From NCBI RefSeq assembly GCF_029784135.1, contig NC_073746.1, positions 14,522,416-14,586,415 of the forward strand: a DNA stretch of 64,000 nt. The letters are read 5' to 3'. The first letter of the stretch is position 1, and each line of letters opens with the position of its first letter. A program made the position numbers and the translations under genes. Below are positions 9,366-19,613 of the stretch, in pieces. This stretch comes from Toxorhynchites rutilus septentrionalis (Eukaryota > Arthropoda > Insecta > Diptera > Culicidae). The notes under the pieces were generated by a model. It had not been told where the DNA came from, searched no databases, and saw only the letters and a list, made by a program, of their open reading frames with translations.

Positions 9366-10647
9366 TCGGGATTGCATTACCGAGCCAAAATTTCAATAAC
9401 CGGTTATTCGGTAATGATAATTTCATTACCGGTAAAACCGGTAAATTACCGGTACAAAATCATACTTTAAAATAAACCATTTTCTTGTAGAAACGACTTT
9501 TTTTTATAATGATTAGTTTATAAAAAAACATTTTGCAAGTTTTTGCTGGTTAAAGTAATACTTAACCCTCTAGGAACCAAATTTTTCATTTGTCTAAAAG
9601 AAACCCATTCCACTTTTATCTCGAATTTCCGACTTTCAACATAAAATACTCCTAGCAAAAAGCTGCCAGCTTAAAACCAATGTGTATGTGTGATAGATGA
9701 AAATATTCTAAAGACGTTCTAGTGGGGGTTAACATGGAAAATAATATCTGAATAATTTGAAAAGAAAATCCGTGAAGCCCGTCTAAAGGTGGGGTTGGGT
9801 TGTAGAGGACACAAGAATGACACAAAGAATGTTAATTTTGTCGTAGATGGGATCTCATTAACAAAGTTTCCAGAAGGAGAAAACGCCCGTTCAGAGTCCA
9901 ATTATTTTTATTTTATTTTTTTCTACCATCTTCGACAACACAAATTAAATTATATAAAAAATTATCTAAATTATGTTGTGTAGAAGAGTATCGAATACCA
10001 TTTTCATGTATTTGCCTCTGATGCCCTCTGTATGAAAACTCTTGTCCGAGAGTTTTCATCAATCCGTTTATAGACGTGGCTGAATGTTGCTGAATGTTGA
10101 TACCTTTGACTGTTGCAACCGTCGTTCAGGTTTGATGCTGCTTGATGATCAACTGTTCAACTGATCATATACGAAACGTCCCCTGCAATCCTTCCAATCA
10201 GGACTTCAAGCAGCTGCTTCAAAATTTTTGATAATTACTCCGATAGCTGCTCTAGCATAAATTGCAATCTGACGTCAGCTTAGAAAAGGGTGCATTTCTT
10301 CCGCAATAGCAGTTTCACAGCGACTAGAGCTGGTACGAGGGCATCAACCAATTCCTGTTAACTGTCAACTGTCGCTGTCAGTTCTTCATCGCCTTAGCTT
10401 ATCTTGTGTTTCGTTTTCAGATCTAGCAACGATTTTTGAACTGAAGTTCGGAGGTCGTAGAATCGGCGCAACACTGCTGATCTTATTTGATTCTCGAGCA
10501 ATATTTCAAAGTGGCATAAAAGCAAATATTATTTATGGTGTAAAGATCAAAATTACCGAAATAACCGGTTTTTGATTGTTAAATTACCGGTAATTCTGTA
10601 ACGGAAAATGACTCGGTATTACCGGTAAAACCGGTTAACAATCCCTA
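9366..10647. mobile_element. Non-autonomous hAT element, ACCGGT-rich subterminal repeats, 8-bp TSD
   Basis: The ends are inverted repeats: left TCGGGATTGCATTACCG, and right, read inward, TAGGGATTGTTAACCGG. They are followed on both sides by clusters of TTACCGGTAA and AACCGGTT. Immediately outside lie ATCGCAGC (9358-9365) and ACCGCAGC (10648-10655), 7 of 8 identical, which is the 8-bp duplication diagnostic of hAT. The interior (about 1.1 kb) has no recognisable transposase, so it would depend on a related autonomous copy. Confidence 0.82.
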
Positions 10648-10655
10648 ACCGCAGC

Positions 10656-11241
10656 CGTAGTTGATCCTGATCGAGTAGTTCAATGGTTTTCCTGGTCGGT
10701 CTTGCTCGTTGTGACGTTGTTTCTATGAATTATCATAGAAAATCACTTCTGTGTTGCTGATATTCTGGTCGTTTTTGGAGCAGTTTCTCAGATCAAAATT
10801 ACCACATTCAAACTGTTTTAACCATTCCATATTTTTTAAAACAAAAAATATATATGCATGAAACTATTGGGACGGGACTTCTATTAGTCCTGACAAGCCC
10901 TGAGAAGTGGAGGAAGGCGGACTGTGAGTAATAATATTGTAAAAATAAGGTAAATAACATATAACATAAAACAAAACATAACATAAAACATTGAAAAAAA
11001 TATTTCGTTACACTTTCAGTGAATTTTCATACTTTTCTTTGTAGACTCTCCATCTCTGTTAGTCAACCTTAGCGGTCATTTTATTCAAAGATCTCTTCAT
11101 GTCTGACACCCTTCTTTAATTTCCACTTGAACTTGATGTGTTGATGTTTGGGTAAGATAAATCAATAATGATGGAAAAGTTCAACTGGAAGATGAAGTTA
11201 ATCATTCTCATGATTATACTGTTGATTAAAGCATGATTCAT
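10656..11241. other. No gene seen
   Basis: This is AT-rich spacer. The segment 11025-11110 resembles 11345-11470 (both end CATTTTATTC...GATCTCTTCATGTCTG), so part of it may be a fragment of the adjacent DD37E element family. Confidence 0.45.
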
Positions 11242-11244
11242 TTA

Positions 11245-12315
11245 GAATCCGGAATCATAAAACCAATTGTATCTCGGGATTAGTTAAAGGTACAAAAAAT
11301 GTTTCTATATCAGAATATAGATAATTTATTTTTAAAAATTTTCCTCTACAGTGTTGTTTTCATACTTTTCTTCGGATACGCTTCATCAAAGTTTGGACTC
11401 CCTGTAGGTCAACCTCAGCAGCCATTTTATTCCACGATCTCTTCATGTCTGCAGCATCCCGAGTCACTTTGGCACACATTCCGCAATTACGCTTCAATAT
11501 GTTTCGATTGTGCGGAATTGGCGGCAATTGGGAGGATTGGGGCCTTTTTCAATGTAATCGATTCCATTGTCACGGGGACCACTGAAGCACCCTTGGACTA
11601 TAGTGGTACCTTACCAAATCTGGTCAAAACTTCACTGGACGTTTCTGCAGGCACTCTTCCCTATACATTCTCGAGTCCATTGTCTTGTTTGTGATGAAAT
11701 CCTTGGTTTTCTATCCACAGCTACGAATCCCTTGCAAAATCATGCTCTTCCTGGCATATTTATCAGCGAAAACTAACTTAAGTTTGCTGGGAATGTCTCG
11801 TCTAGCAGTGTCCTTCTAGAATAACAGGCCTGGCAGCTGTCCAAAATCCATCTTTACGTACATTTGGTCATCCATCAGCAAGCATCCTTCGTACTTCGCC
11901 AAAACCTTGCTGTAAAACTTTCAAGGCACAAGTGGAATTTTGGCTTCCAAATTTTGCTTCACGGTCCTGTTTGTTTGCTTGCAGGCACGGAAATTTCGAT
12001 AACCTTTTCGCATATGGATTCTCCAGATATGGACTTTGGTTAAAGTTGTGTTTGTGGCGATGTCGTTGTCCGAGAGTTTGCGTTAATTATCTCATTAATT
12101 TAAACCTCAGCTTCCGATCGTATGTTTCACTAAGATCCGTCCACTGATCCATCAGAACAACGCTTGCGCGTTTACGAAAATGTTTCAGTACATCATTTAC
12201 TGCCGATTTAGCCACATTCAGCGCTTTCACCGCCTAAAATTACAGGGTTTCCAACAAACTTGCTGTCAAAATTTTTGAGATACGCTGGTATAAAATGATA
12301 TGGGATTCCGGATTC
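11245..12315 (-). mobile_element. Decayed mariner-type (DD37E group) transposon, copy A, with perfect TIRs
   Basis: A perfect 15-bp inverted repeat TTAGAATCCGGAATC (11242-11256; complement at 12304-12318) bounds the copy, with TA at each edge. On the minus strand, broken frames from about 12240 to 11480 encode transposase pieces. Examples are YREECLQKR, then PDLVRYHYSPRVLQW, then a NPPNC..FRTIE-type end. These align with the ITmD37E-like protein at 15.0-15.9 kb (KECLQKR, PDLASCHYSKDVLKW, NPPNAPELRPIE). Several stops and frameshifts make it inactive. The 131-residue plus-strand ORF at 11299-11694 is only the shadow of this antisense transposase. Confidence 0.75.
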
Positions 12316-12318
12316 TAA

Positions 12319-12640
12319 CAGAAATTAACCTTAAGGGTAAATAGATAAAATGACCACATGCACCTTTCATTATTCAGCACAAGTGTTCGATAATGCAGAG
12401 CATGTAATGCCAGAATCCAAATATGGAAGTCCTGATTATGATCTATGGTTTCAGACATGAGACTATAATCAGCTTATTCAGAATGCACAATACACAGAAA
12501 GATTGTTTTGATGGGGTTTCCAAATCTCTAATTAAAATTCAGGAAACTATACCCAGACCTCCAAGTGGCCTTGGTTGATCCTGTGAGATTGACATGAAAC
12601 TCTCAATACGTATTCCGAAAATATTTTTTAAACATTGAAA
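12319..12640. other. Spacer ending in three ACGTTATATCGA repeats
   Basis: No coding is recognised. ACGTTATATCGA occurs three times at about 12646-12695. Such short reiterations are often subterminal transposase-binding repeats, but no partner end was found. Confidence 0.4.
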
Positions 12641-13260
12641 ATGTGTACGTTATATCGAAGTAAAATGTACGTTATATCGAGTGACGTTATATCGAAGTTC
12701 CCTTGTAGTTGCCCAATATTCTTCATCGGACGTTTATGAGCCTTCATAAATGGAAGGAGACGTTTCGGGAGGCACTCATCCCTACACATTTTCGAGTCCT
12801 TTGTCTTGTTTGGGACGGGAACCTTGGTTTCTTGTCCACAGTTGGAAATTCCCTGCCAAATAATGAATTGCCTGGCAAAAACGAACTTAAATTTGCTGTG
12901 GACATCTCCTCTGGCAGTGGATTTGTGGAATTCCAGGCCTGGGAGCTGTTCAAAATTCAACTACACGCACATTGCGTCATCCATTAGCATGCACCCTCCG
13001 TACTTCGTCAAAACTTTGTTGTTCGAACGCGTATTTTGGCTAGCAGATTTTGTTCAGCATCTGGTTTAGTGGCTTGCAGGCACGGAAATTACGATAACCT
13101 TCTCGTATACGGATTCTCCAGATGGAATTTTTTCTCTCGGCTTCCATTCTGCACATCTTTTTTGAAACAAAACGAATCAACGTGAAATTTTTAGTGTTGA
13201 AAGATATAGATTTTCCAAACAATTGGCTGTCAAATGATTTCAGGTACACCTACTATGACC
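12640..13260 (-). pseudogene. DD37E-type mariner transposase remnant, copy B
   Basis: On the minus strand the pieces RIREGYRNFRACKPLNQ, NFEQLPGLEFHKS, ARQFIIWQGISNCG and DECLPKRLLPFMKAHK run in order. They match REGLRTYKVQKAPNRD, DFRQLPGLLFFSA, AKKYMVWQAIYSCG and KECLQKRLLPLLKQHE of the protein at 15.0-15.9 kb. The second and third catalytic acids lie beyond the fragment. The copy is close to copy A in sequence (both carry GCAGGCACGGAAATT.CGATAACC). They may be two insertions of one family, or a local duplication. Confidence 0.7.
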
Positions 13261-13921
13261 CCCGCTATAAGATGAGTAGTGATTCCTGATTCTCACTTCA
13301 TGATAAATAACTAGTTCAGTCAGTGGTTATTCTAACTGACGCGACTCATGAATTCAAATCTGCCTCTTCATTCAACTGGCTTCAATCCACATTTCTACCC
13401 ACTACGAAATTTTTACCCGCGCACCCAATTTTATTTTTACGTCCATATAAAGAGGGACGAAAACTTGATTTCTGATGCAAAAAAGTAGTTACCCCATTAA
13501 AGGACGGTTTATTGTCTACCCATCGTGAACTCAAACCAATGAACGTAGACAGTTATCAGGTATTCTATAAAGGTCCTCGCGTTAGTGTTAGTAAATAGCG
13601 TTCAGCATAGCGCACACACATTGCACTCTATTTTATACGTGTGAGTAATTTTCGTGTATGATACAAAAAAATCTAGTTCACCGTAGCGTATGTCAAACCA
13701 CGTTGAACTCAAATATCGATGCATGCATAAATGACACATGGGAGGGAGAGAGGGGAAAGATTTTCTTTTGGGGGAAGTCACTTCAAAATGCAATGAAGAC
13801 AATTTGACTGGGAACAAAGAAATGAGATAGTCGAGTGGTAGAGGGGGAAAGCGACTAAACGCCCGGTTGACTGTTTAGTCGTTTTGGTGGAGAAACTGCG
13901 TGAAGAAGCCAAAAGTCATTT
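13261..13921. other. No gene seen
   Basis: A short inverted pair CGACTAAAC/GTTTAGTCG lies near 13852-13882. No coding frame or TE terminus was otherwise recognised. Confidence 0.45.
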
Positions 13922-13981
13922 CTCATATGCAGGGCTCGGCATAGTCAGTTGACTATGACTATGCCGAGCCCTGCATATGAG
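13922..13981. repeat. Perfect 26-bp-arm palindrome (fused hAT-like termini)
   Basis: The left arm (13922-13947) and right arm (13956-13981) are exact complements with an 8-nt spacer. The inner part CAGGGCTCGGCATAGTCA looks like a hAT terminal inverted repeat starting CAGGG. The structure resembles two transposon ends joined with the interior removed, or a foldback element. The flanking CATATG is itself palindromic, so a target duplication cannot be separated from the arms. Confidence 0.85.
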
Positions 13982-13984
13982 TTT

Positions 13985-14225
13985 CTACGAAGCACCAGCT
14001 TCAGGATTTTCTATTTGTCGGGGAAGCGATCTTCGTGTAGGCATTTCTGCAGTCCCACGCTTATCATGTCCGGAGTCTGTCGAATCACCAGTTTCAATAC
14101 TACACAGGGGATTCTATCGAGACCGGGCACTTTGTACATTTTCAGGCGTTTCGCCACATCTACTCCCTAATATCTGGGTCGTGCTTCGGGAAGAGCTCCT
14201 CCACGATAACCATTAGTTTTCCAGT
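13985..14225 (-). pseudogene. R1-like non-LTR reverse transcriptase scrap
   Basis: Minus-strand frames read VEELFPKHDPDIRE, then KRLKMYKVPGLDRIP, then LQKCLHEDRFPD and KILKLVL. This follows the R1-clade layout before the RT palm ('VEELFP.H', 'K..K.PG.DGIP', 'F..CL..G.FP..WK...LVL'). Stops and a frameshift interrupt it and the catalytic YADD is missing. It abuts the palindrome at 13922-13981. Confidence 0.6.
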
Positions 14226-15004
14226 ACCCGACTCAACAGGTGTCGTTACATTTGATTCGATTTGCTACATTTAATTTCGTGTTTCAAAGAGAAAAAAGTT
14301 AGGAAGAACCCCTGAAACAGTTAAGATTTCTAACCAGGAAAATCTATCAAAAGAAGTACCTACAAGAGTGGCCTTTTCTGGGACAGCATGAGATTGGTTG
14401 CCTTTTCTAGACCGACTTGGCAAGCTGTCACTATTTAAATTCGACTTAACAGTGATACAATGACAATTCCGTCACTGTGTTTTAACACGTCTGCGTTTAT
14501 TGTATCTGGCAGAGAGTTTCGATTGACGATAAATAATACGAAATCACTGAGAAGATCAATTTCTGGTCGCAAGCCCGGATAATCGAGTGGAGCTAGATTC
14601 AATCGGCACCAATCTCTGCAAAATCATAAATGTAACCCTAATCACAAAGTGTGAAGCAGTAGCTGACTCTGTGGAGACAAACCATCGCTGTAATACGCGT
14701 TTTGATTGGGAACCTGAAGACAAGTCAGGTTGCCAATTAGCTTATAGCATTCACTCAGGTAGCTTTAAGTCATATGAACACGACACAATGAAGGCATACG
14801 AGTGCTAACCTCGGCTCATTTATAGGGAAGGGAATGTAGAACGGACAAATGAAGAGAAGGGAAGTGAAGCGGGCAAAATAATAACAAAATAACATCTAAG
14901 GGAAACATATATGGGTAATATAAAATTAAGCGAATACTTAAGGGGCAGTATTCTAGTCTAGAAATTTGAAAAAAATATTTTTTTCCTTCATATTTCATAT
15001 TTCT
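14226..15004. other. No gene recognised
   Basis: A 73-residue open frame at 14587-14808 (plus) has no recognisable domain and may be chance. The rest is AT-rich, with no termini identified. Confidence 0.4.
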
Positions 15005-15889
15005 TCATATTTCTATTAGGAATTCAAGAATATACCCTAGAAAGGAATATTTCTCTATTGGGCGAAGCTCCGGCGCGTTGGGCGGGTTCATTTCCTTTGA
15101 CACGAAGGTGACCCCGTTGGCTTCGTACCACTTCAACACGTCCTTTGAATAGTGGCACGAAGCGAGATCCGGCCAGAAGATGGTCGGGCCCTCGTGCTGC
15201 TTCAATAGTGGTAGTAAGCGCTTCTGTAGGCACTCCTTAAGGTAAACCTGCCCGTTTACCGTGCCGGTCATCACGAAGGGGGCGCTCCGCTTTCCGCAAG
15301 AGTAGATCGCTTGCCACACCATATACTTTTTGGCAAACTTGGATAGTTTCTGCTTGCGAATCTCCTCCGGAACGCTGAATTTGTCCTCTGCGGAGAAGAA
15401 CAACAGGCCCGGCAGCTGACGAAAGTCCGCTTTGACGTAGGTTTCGTCGTCCATTACCAGGCAATGCGGCTTCGTCAGCATTTCGGTGTACAGCTTCCGG
15501 GCTCGCGTCTTCCCCACCATGTTTTGCCTTTCGTCGCGGTTAGGAGCCTTCTGAACCTTGTATGTACGCAGGCCCTCCCGCTGCTTTGTCCGCTGGACGA
15601 ATGAACTTGACAAATTCAGCTTATTGGCGACATCCCGGACCGAACTTCTCGGATCACGTCTAAACTGCTTAACTACGCGCTTGTGATCTTTTTCACTGAC
15701 AGAGCATTCATTTTTGCCGTTCTTCACCTTCCGGTCGATGGTTAGGTTCCCGAAGTATCGTTTTAGTACTCTGCTGACCGTGGATTGGACGATTCCCAGC
15801 ATCTTACCGATGTCCCGATGTGACAACTCCGGATTCTCGAAATGAGTGCGCAGAATTAATTCACGACGTTCTTTTTCGTTCGACGACAT
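15005..15889 (-). pseudogene. ITmD37E-type mariner transposase, C-terminally truncated
   Basis: The 294-residue frame starts with MSSNEKERRELILRTHF and has two helix-turn-helix segments (about 20-45 and 80-110, SHRDIGKMLGIVQSTVSRVL and SVRDVANKLNLSSSFVQR). The catalytic triad is present: D in VMDDETY, D in FWPDLASCHY, and E in LRPIEKY. There are 37 residues between the second D and the E, the D37E spacing described for the mosquito ITmD37E family. After RPIEKY the protein departs from the family and ends within 13 residues (SFLGYILEFLIEI). The usual tail of roughly 50 residues is lost, so activity is doubtful. The start codon is the family's usual one. Confidence 0.88.
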
Positions 15890-16043
15890 TTTTCCAAATT
15901 TACGAAAAATTGACAGTAAAGCATGGCCAACGTGATCTATACACTCTTATCTGATTATAAGCGAAAGCCGAAGATATAATTCCTAAAAATTAAATTTCTA
16001 CAGCGTTTTTTTCCGTGATGCAATTTGATGTGACACACCCTTT
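15045..16043 (-). mobile_element. ITmD37E transposon, 5' half with TIR
   Basis: Upstream of the transposase start, the minus strand carries a roughly 150-nt leader. It ends outward in AGGGTGTGTCACATCAAATT (about 16043-16022), the terminal inverted repeat expected for the family, next to TA. The other end is missing: homology stops at about 15045 just after the RPIEKY codons. So the element is truncated on its 3' side. Confidence 0.75.
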
Positions 16044-16199
16044 AGATTTTTCTCTACAATAAATATTTTCGATGGTACAGATTTTTGAGAGAAAAAGTAC
16101 AGATGAGAAAGATTTTTGACCCCTCTGGTAAGATAAAAATGTGGCAACACTGGTCGAAACCTACTACCTACAGACCTACAACCACCAGACGTTAAGTTG

Positions 16200-16781
16200 A
16201 TTCCTACAGAAGACATAAAATCGAGCCCGTTTTTACCAGAGAAGGACTGAGTGTGAATGCGGACATAGGTATTCTTAAGGACTATGTTTTTCCATGGATT
16301 AGATCAACGTACGAAAGGGAAGCAAATGTGGTGTCCCAGCATGACGGAGACCATGTTCGCTTCGATGAAGAAACGGATGTGGCGGACGAGCAAGAGGAGG
16401 CGATTTGGCATAATGATTAATAGCAGTACCTCTCACGCTAAATGTCAGGAGTTTAATTCTTATCTCCGACATTCTTCCTTCGGAATGGAAGTAAAGCCGT
16501 GGTCCGAGTGGAAAACCAGCCTAAAGGCTGCAAATCACTATAATACAGCTACAAAAGGAAAATTTAAGGATTCTTGTCTGGAATTATGTGACCTTCTATC
16601 CTCATCAAATTTCAAATCCATACGTGCCTCAATTATTGAAGGATTTTCTGAGCGACTATCAAAGTATGTGAGAGCTTTGGGTGTCGTCTCGGAGCGATCG
16701 TCGATATGGGTGGAGGACATATTGGTTGAAATTGAAGCACACTCTTCAACACAGTTAGTGTTTAAAACTAGAAAAAACTAA
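16200..16781 (+). pseudogene. Possible Tc1/mariner-like fragment plus unknown ORF
   Basis: At about 16227-16440, plus-strand frames read REGLSVNADI, then GILKDYVFPWIRSTYE, then VSQHDGDH. This resembles the 'vNad.Yi..L....PWi....y......QqDgaP.H' block of mariner-type transposases, with a frameshift. The 165-residue frame at 16284-16781 then continues as a Ser/Lys-rich, mostly helical protein that I do not recognise. Whether the second part belongs to the transposon or to something else is open. No terminal repeats were found. Confidence 0.35.
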
Positions 16782-17420
16782 ATTGGATTAAAAATAAAAA
16801 TAATAAAAAAGTCTCATATTTTTTTCCAGATGCATACTGTATTCTCCAATCATCAACATTTTGTCAAGCATACAATTGCGTCTCTTCGCTGAATTCCTTC
16901 AAACTCAATAATATCATCTTATAAAGTTTACCATCATTATCTAATATAATGATCATAACTTTGGATCTTCTATGCTTCTTCCTACATATCTTCTCTCGAT
17001 CAAAATGCAAAACAACGTTGTTCTACTCCAACCTAATGTATACAGGTCCGCGTCCACATGGGGGGCTGCACAAGGTTGACTATATTCGCTTAATTGATTT
17101 ACGGCGCTTGTACTTTGTCCACTTAGCAGTGTGCCAGTAATCTAATAGCGGCAATATTGTGCTACCCAGTTTATTATACAATCACACACCGCCTCTACGC
17201 GAGCGAGTACATGTCACCGTAGTACTATAACATACCGGGTATGTAATACACCACCGCGTAAACGTTTTCCCGCCCAATGCAGCTATAGTGCAATCATTTT
17301 GACACCTAGAACAAACTGTGAAAACTGTGAATATACTTACGATTATCCCTCGACCCCTACCAATGTGGTCGTGATTTGATTCCTCTCATCCGTGAGTGAT
17401 AATCGTTTTTAATTGTCATG
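16782..17420. other. Intergenic, downstream of Ets21C
   Basis: No gene is recognised. This AT-rich stretch separates the Ets21C poly(A) site from the transposon debris at 15-16.8 kb. Confidence 0.45.
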
Positions 17421-17426
17421 TTTATT
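17421..17426 (-). terminator. Poly(A) signal of Ets21C
   Basis: AATAAA on the minus strand lies 173 nt downstream of the Ets21C stop codon at 17601-17599. It gives a short 3' UTR. It is the first canonical signal after the stop. Confidence 0.6.
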
Positions 17427-17598
17427 ACTACATAAATACAATATTATCGTCTTCTATTACGTATGAACGGTTACAGCGATTACTGCGAAAACTTAATCTA
17501 ATCTAAGTTAAAAACAAATTACAAATTACATCGTAGCATCTATGAGGACATTTGAGTCTAACTTTAGGAACCTTAATTCTAGAGCGCGCGCAACCTTC

Positions 17599-18037
17599 CT
17601 AGGGCGTCGTTGTTGCCGGTGATGTCGTCGTTTGGGAGGAAGGGGACGTAACGGGAACGTTAATCTCAGAAGTACCAGTGGTTTGAGTTGAATACGAGGA
17701 ATACGACGGCCAGTATGGGGCCATGGCCAGTGGTGCCGAGCTACCGCCGCTGATAGCTCCATGCGAGGTGGATGAGGATGAGGAAGTGGACGATCCGGAA
17801 TCGGGGCTTGTGAAGCTTCTCGGACTGCTTCCCGGTTGATTGCTGGTCGGTGATCCTCCGACGTATGGTTCACCATGGCTCGAATATCTGCCGTAGCTGG
17901 GCGACATAATCGTACTTGGACCGGGATCGGTTAGTTGTGAATGTGCCTGGCAAGCGGCCATAAGCCCATGGAAGTCGAATTTGTACGCATACCGCTTGCC
18001 GTTGACTTTAGTCATAATGTTCTTGTCGTAGTAATAT
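17599..18037 (-). CDS. Ets21C: Ets21C terminal exon (end of ETS domain and C-terminal tail)
   Basis: Acceptor TTTCATCTCCTACAG precedes the exon. Its first base completes the Arg codon begun in the exon at 31029. The frame then reads [19 protein letters not shown] and [12 protein letters not shown], the end of the ETS winged-helix domain with recognition helix 3 and the beta-hairpin. A Ser/Thr/Pro/Gly-rich tail of about 110 residues follows, to TAG at 17601-17599. ETS factors bind GGAA core DNA in the nucleus. The residues HGLMAACQA, and ERKAKP in the previous exon, fit Drosophila Ets21C better than Ets65A. One odd change is Asn in TKVNGK, where most relatives have His. The S/T-rich tail is expected to be disordered. 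Confidence 0.85.
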
Positions 18038-19251
18038 CTGTAGGAGATGAAAGAAAAAAATCAGAAACATTAGAATGAAAGAAAACCACAAAAAAACATC
18101 TCGCGCGCAGATTCTCATAACTAATCGCCTTGGAGGCTCGACCACCGCGAGAAATGTGTAACATAACATTAGGATGAGTCACCTTTCTTTCGCATTCTTC
18201 GCATATTTACAGCTTCCGCCTTGGGAGCAGGTTCAAGTTTGACCAGTTGCTTCGAAAGCACGTGGCTGATTCTTTTTATGGTTTCAAGCGCTGCGAATAA
18301 AAAAGAGAGCATAAAACTGGCCGCACATTTCTTATTTGGCCAACATTGATGCGAGCAACATAGTGACGCATTGGAGGCATCCGTGTGAAGAATGCGGACT
18401 TTGAGTGAGAGATGAATCAACCGATCCTCCACGCAGATCGGAAAAGTTGCCGCTCAACTGTAAGCATGACTAAGGTAAAGTAACGTTACATAATTTGAAC
18501 GGTTTCTGTTATTTGATCAATCTCTCATTAAAACTGTGAATGACTCCATCTCCTGAGACATTTAAACAATCGAAGCGTTAGATATATGCGAATACTTTTG
18601 CAATATTCCCACATTGATAATTGTCCCATCAACATCGCTCGAAGAGTTAATCAAATGTAAGAATTCATATTCGCGTTTTTGTGATCCATTTCCTTTGTTT
18701 CGTAAAATGGTTGAACTTTTTGAGAGTGGAAATTTTAAATGATTGAGATAATTGTTCTGGTTTGGTGAAATGGACAGCTGCCAGTGAAGATAAGACGATC
18801 AAGTACACATATTTATTCTGTTCCTATGGAATGCTCCGGCGTCCACAAGCGGAAATTGAACTGCCGAATGCAAAAATCACTTCATAGGTTTTGGAGATAT
18901 AAGTAATTTCAAGGGGGAGACATAATATCATTTCAAGGTGGATTATTTCAAATTTTCGAGACTTAACGAATATTAAAATGATTGCATATCCAAGCTGAAT
19001 GGAATTATTTGTCTCGCGAGCGATAAACTTCTACGATTCGCACATCACACTACCTGCTCGGTTTACCCACACCATGAAAAAAAGTTAATTATTCCGGCCT
19101 TTTGAGATTCTGGCTTTATTCCAGTAAAAATATTAGAAAACACTTTTTTATGCGACATACGATAGATCATTTCGGAAAACAATTGCATTGCCAAATACTG
19201 CGTTTGGGTTCTAGCAAACATAAGTTTTCACAGATACATGTGAGTTTTGTC
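18038..19251 (-). other. Ets21C intron, 3' part
   Basis: This lies between the terminal exon and the I-clade LINE. No exon or TE terminus is recognised; the 87-residue minus-strand frame at 18169-18432 has no domain. Confidence 0.5.
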
Positions 19252-19613
19252 TTAAACTGTCCTCTATTTTTTTTTATTAATTCGTTTATTTTTACAGGCT
19301 CAGTTACTTAAGTTTAAAGGAGCCGAATTCTTAAATATAATTTTAAAACTACATATATAAACAATTTTCTTACATCTATGGTTAGTAAGGTGGAAAACCG
19401 ATTACTCGCGGTGTACTCGAGTTTAGGAGGGTGACATATTTTTAGGAGGAGGATGGGATATAAGGAAATTGTAACAATGTTGATGAGCACTCATTTCTTA
19501 AATCTATTCGTATATCTATAGTGTATTTACATTTCACCTTATTCTACTATTTATAGCAAGGGGACGAATTACCCGCAAAGGAAGGAAAGGAGGGTGTAAG
19601 GATGTAGGGACAA

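Noticed and set aside
11299..11694. 131-residue plus-strand ORF with a hydrophobic start resembling a signal or membrane segment
   Set aside because: It is antisense to the decayed DD37E transposase (copy A), whose motifs are readable on the minus strand.
18169..18432. Additional Ets21C exon
   Set aside because: The 87-residue frame is not ETS-like, and the flanking exons already join without a gap in the domain.
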